Source: SABI01 sp963676605 (GTDB lineage: Bacteria; Spirochaetota; Spirochaetia; Sphaerochaetales; Sphaerochaetaceae). Taken from it: a stretch of DNA of 9,548 bases. Shown here piece by piece: positions 7,472 to 9,548 of the stretch (positions within the stretch are counted from its first letter, which is position 1; each line of letters starts with the position of its first letter). Made by a program: the position numbers and the translations under genes. The stretch lies in NCBI GenBank assembly GCA_963676605.2, contig CAXXSP010000012.1, positions 1 to 9,548 of the forward strand, in the 5' to 3' direction. The notes below the pieces were generated by a model, which was not told the origin of the DNA, did no database searches, and saw only the letters and a list, made by a program, of their open reading frames with translations.

Positions 7472-7479
7472 AGTAACAT
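7449..7479. promoter_or_regulatory. 31-bp palindromic operator upstream of the antitoxin gene
   Basis: The left arm ATGTTAC-G-ATTTTAT (7449-7463) and right arm ATAAAAT-A-GTAACAT (7465-7479) are mirror complements around a central G at 7464. Only one of the 15 position pairs (7456/7472) is mismatched. It covers the promoter spacer and -10 box and ends on the base before the ATG. AbiEi antitoxins are known to repress their operon by binding inverted repeats through an N-terminal winged helix, so this is the expected site for the product of the next gene. Confidence 0.8.
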
Positions 7480-8130
7480 ATGAAGCAAGAGAAACCGCTC
7501 TCAAAAACTCAACAAATCCGGAATCAGATACTACGGCTGGAGAAAGGAACCATCTTTTTATCGGATATTATTGATCTAAGCGATAGATCTGTGCTTCGAG
7601 TGATTCTATCACGCATCATTGCTGAAGGATTGATTGAGCGGCTTGGGCCCGGAATCTATCTATACCCGAGATATTCAGCATTACTGCAAAGAAATGTTAC
7701 ACCATCTCTTGAGGAAATCGCACAAGCCATTGCACTGAAAGAACACTCAAGGATTGTACTTTCCGGTTCTTATTCCATGTACAAACTCGGATTTACAACA
7801 CAGGTTCCCACGAAAGCTGTGTTCCTTACGGATGGCTCACCTAGAAAGATCACATTGGTTGATGGCAGAACAATCGTGTTTAAATCAACGACGGCAAAGA
7901 ACCTTGCTTTTAAAAATCCCCTTATGCAGTTATTGGTTTCGAGTCTCAAAATGATGAGATCAACCAATATCTCACCTGAGCAGGTAGTAAAGATTCGTAC
8001 TTTTCTCACACATATTCCTGATGAGGATTTTCAATCTGATATCAAGCTGGCACCGGAGAGGATCCAAAAACTATTGATCCAGCACAGGGAGGATACCCAT
8101 GTTGCTCTGCAACCTATCGAAACAGGATAG
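7480..8130 (+). CDS. AbiEi-type antitoxin/transcriptional regulator (DUF6088 family)
   Basis: The 216-residue product begins with an N-terminal winged-helix region (about 8-64): KTQQIRNQILRLEKGTIFLS, then DRSVLRVILSRIIAEGLIER and GPGIYLYPRY. The middle part has SGSYSMYKLGFTTQVPTKAV followed by FLTDGSPRKI and GRTIVFKSTTAKNLAF (about 96-144), the pattern I recall for DUF6088/AbiEi-like proteins. A helical C-terminus follows. In AbiE systems this protein represses the operon and neutralises the nucleotidyltransferase toxin without stable binding (type IV). The gene overlaps the toxin gene by 32 bases. No Shine-Dalgarno site precedes the ATG, because the operator palindrome abuts it, so translation may start on a leaderless message. 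The ATG at 7480 is the only start that keeps the whole winged helix. Codon use is clearly more A+T-rich than in topA or the serine dehydratase gene, suggesting horizontal acquisition. Confidence 0.85.
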   Translation: MKQEKPLSKTQQIRNQILRLEKGTIFLSDIIDLSDRSVLRVILSRIIAEGLIERLGPGIYLYPRYSALLQRNVTPSLEEIAQAIALKEHSRIVLSGSYSMYKLGFTTQVPTKAVFLTDGSPRKITLVDGRTIVFKSTTAKNLAFKNPLMQLLVSSLKMMRSTNISPEQVVKIRTFLTHIPDEDFQSDIKLAPERIQKLLIQHREDTHVALQPIETG

Positions 8131-9127
8131 AATAGATATTTTCAATGAAGCTGAAACACAAATGCTCATCGTTAGTAAAGCTATAGAAAAGGACTGGTGG
8201 GTATGCATTATATTGAAAGCATTATTTTCAACTCAATTTCGTGATTATCTTGTTTTCAAGGGAGGTACTTCGCTAAGCAAAGGCTGGCACCTTATTGAGA
8301 GGTTCTCTGAGGATATAGATATTTCCATCCAGAGGGAGTATCTTGGATTTGGAAACACTCTATCAAAAACACAAATCAGCAACAGATTACGTCGTGCTTC
8401 ATGCTCTTTCGTAAGAACAGATCTGAAAAATGCTGTATCAGATGAGCTTTTAAAACTCGGAGTACCTGCATCCCAATTCAACATCTCTGTGCAAAAAACA
8501 GCAGTGACCACTGTTGACCCGGAAAGAATCTTTGTCGAATATGAAAGTGCCTTTGATGATCCAGTGAATGCCTATATTCACCCTAGCGTGATCATTGAAG
8601 CTGGGGCTAGAAGCATCTATGAACCGGCATCAAGAAGAACGATCAAGTCATTCATCTCGGAGTTATTCCCCAATCAGCCTTTCTCAGATACAGGAGTTGT
8701 TGTACATATTGCTCCTGCAGAAAGAACCTTTCTTGAAAAAGCATTCCTTCTTCATGAAGAATTCCATAAGCCAGAAGAATGTATTCGATCTGAACGAATG
8801 AGTCGCCATCTCTATGATCTGGAAAGGATGATGGACACTCCAATATCGAAGGTTATAGGAAACACAACGATGTACCATGAAATAGTGGATCATCGAAAAA
8901 GGTATTTTGGCCTTAAAGGATTTAACTATGATACATTGGACTATGGGTCCATAGATTTCGTCCCTCCTGAGACTGTTGCCAGGGTATGGAAACAGGACTA
9001 TCAGGCTATGCGTGAATCAATCATTTATGGGCCTTCACTAACATATGAAAGCTTGATTGCACGTATTCAAGAATTGAACCGAATATTCCACCATCATGCT
9101 AAAGATGGCACATCGAAATTTCCTTAA
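8099..9127 (+). CDS. AbiEii/AbiGii-type nucleotidyltransferase toxin
   Basis: The 342-residue product carries the signature of the AbiEii (DUF1814) nucleotidyltransferase fold: LVFKGGTSLSKGW (51-63) followed by ERFSEDIDISI (67-77). G55-G56-T57-S58 forms the phosphate-binding turn and D72/D74 are the metal-binding acidic pair. Downstream APAERTFLEKAFLLHEEF (205-222) and SRHLYDLERM (235-244) are the conserved helical motifs of this subfamily. Related AbiEii/MenT toxins transfer nucleotides, in studied cases to tRNA acceptor ends, blocking translation; the target here is not known. The start ATG has a strong ribosome site, AGGGAGG (8086-8092, spacer six), within the antitoxin frame, so the overlapping genes form one operon. 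All visible motifs are intact. Base composition matches the antitoxin and differs from the flanking genes. Confidence 0.92.
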   Translation: MLLCNLSKQDRIDIFNEAETQMLIVSKAIEKDWWVCIILKALFSTQFRDYLVFKGGTSLSKGWHLIERFSEDIDISIQREYLGFGNTLSKTQISNRLRRASCSFVRTDLKNAVSDELLKLGVPASQFNISVQKTAVTTVDPERIFVEYESAFDDPVNAYIHPSVIIEAGARSIYEPASRRTIKSFISELFPNQPFSDTGVVVHIAPAERTFLEKAFLLHEEFHKPEECIRSERMSRHLYDLERMMDTPISKVIGNTTMYHEIVDHRKRYFGLKGFNYDTLDYGSIDFVPPETVARVWKQDYQAMRESIIYGPSLTYESLIARIQELNRIFHHHAKDGTSKFP

Positions 9128-9159
9128 CGCAAAGGAATGACATTCAGATCCTGATTCTA

Positions 9160-9184
9160 CAGGATGCGCGACTACCGCATCCTG
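9160..9184. terminator. Stem-loop after the AbiEii-type gene
   Basis: CAGGATGCG (9160-9168) pairs perfectly with CGCATCCTG (9176-9184) across a seven-base loop, 33 bases after the toxin stop. No U run follows on either strand, so it may be a weak or Rho-assisted terminator between convergent genes. Confidence 0.45.
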
Positions 9185-9192
9185 AACGGTAT

Positions 9193-9220
9193 GCAGTATG
9201 CAGCTGACACTGCATACTGC
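9193..9220. terminator. Stem-loop beyond the peroxiredoxin stop
   Basis: GCAGTATGCAG (9193-9203) pairs perfectly over 11 bases with CTGCATACTGC (9210-9220) across a six-base loop, 11 bases past the peroxiredoxin stop on the minus strand. No clear U run follows on either strand. It probably serves as a terminator or 3'-end stabiliser for the peroxiredoxin transcript, and may also stop reading from the toxin gene. Confidence 0.5.
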
Positions 9221-9231
9221 TCTCGGGAGAT

Positions 9232-9548
9232 TTATGCATCCAGCGGTTTATGGCAGAACCACCAATCGAACCCCTCATACTCATCAAGCCGCTTCTCAGC
9301 AGCAGCCTGGCTGTTTGCCGGCGGTATGATGACCCGGTCGCCGATGAGTTCGTTCTCAGGCCAGCCTGCAGGGATCGCTACCTTGTTAGTGTCCGCGATC
9401 TGCAGGGCTTTCACTGCCCTGACGATCTCGTCCATGTTCCTGCCGATCTCCTGGGGATAGTAGAGGACCAGCCGTACCGCCCCCTTCGGGTCCACGACGA
9501 ACACCGCCCGGACCGTGTTAGAACCCTTCCCCGGATGCAGGAGGCCGA
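9232..9548 (-). CDS. Peroxiredoxin, Prx6/AhpC-TSA type (C-terminal part, cut by window edge)
   Basis: The frame is open to the window edge and gives 104 residues ending at TAA (9234-9232). HPGKGSNTVRAVFVVDPKG and LVLYYPQEIGRNMDEIVRAV, then ALQIADTNKVAIPAGWPENE and GDRVIIPPA, are the C-terminal half of the thioredoxin-like core plus the long C-terminal domain of Prx6-type peroxiredoxins. It ends with DEYEGFDWWFCHKPLDA. The Arg in NTVRAVFVVDP is the conserved active-site arginine. The peroxidatic Cys lies upstream, outside the window. The Cys in DWWFCHK corresponds to the C-terminal Cys of archaeal and bacterial Prx6-type enzymes. The family reduces hydrogen peroxide and organic peroxides in the cytoplasm. 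The gene converges on the AbiE-type operon, with two stem-loops between them. Confidence 0.93.
   Translation of the reverse strand, partial: GLLHPGKGSNTVRAVFVVDPKGAVRLVLYYPQEIGRNMDEIVRAVKALQIADTNKVAIPAGWPENELIGDRVIIPPANSQAAAEKRLDEYEGFDWWFCHKPLDA

Noticed and set aside
9164..9460. 98-codon plus-strand open frame after the toxin gene
   Set aside because: Most of it is antisense to the peroxiredoxin and the rest crosses two stem-loops. The translation shows no recognisable domain.

Overview
The window reads as a bacterial chromosome segment of moderately high G+C content. Promoters have sigma70-type -35/-10 boxes, the topoisomerase is bacterial, and the single tRNA gene does not encode its CCA end. 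The lineage cannot be fixed from sequence alone. The TopA C-terminal repeats without zinc fingers, the one-chain iron-sulfur serine dehydratase and the Prx6-like peroxiredoxin would fit a spirochaete-type or other anaerobic bacterium, but this is a weak inference.

Layout. At the left edge is the 3' end of an ArsR/SdpR-type repressor, coupled through an ATGA overlap to an SdpI-family membrane protein (to 801). A short leader with a candidate promoter and stem-loop (802-910) precedes a two-gene operon: a GT4 glycosyltransferase (911-2074) and UDP-galactopyranose mutase glf (2088-3197). A stem-loop at 3210-3241 separates this operon from topA, which runs convergently on the minus strand (5803 down to 3247). 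Next on the minus strand is an L-serine dehydratase (7196 down to 6004). On the plus strand follow tRNA-Ala(GGC) (7331-7404), a stem-loop, and a visibly A+T-richer two-gene cassette: an AbiEi/DUF6088-type antitoxin (7480-8130) and an AbiEii/AbiGii-type nucleotidyltransferase toxin (8099-9127). The right edge holds the C-terminal part of a peroxiredoxin on the minus strand (9548 down to 9232).

Two long genes carry single-base reading-frame breaks near their 5' ends, each in a short G/C run: topA has one base too many (5666-5669) and the serine dehydratase one base too few (7062-7064). Removing or adding that base restores full-length, family-typical proteins of 851 and 397 residues. Sequencing or assembly indels are the simplest explanation.

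The most notable accessory element is the AbiE-type toxin-antitoxin pair. It lies directly behind a tRNA gene and differs in composition from its neighbours. A near-perfect 31-bp palindrome covers its promoter spacer and -10 box and ends on the base before the antitoxin ATG. This looks like a complete autoregulated phage-defence/toxin-antitoxin unit, probably expressed from a leaderless or nearly leaderless mRNA.
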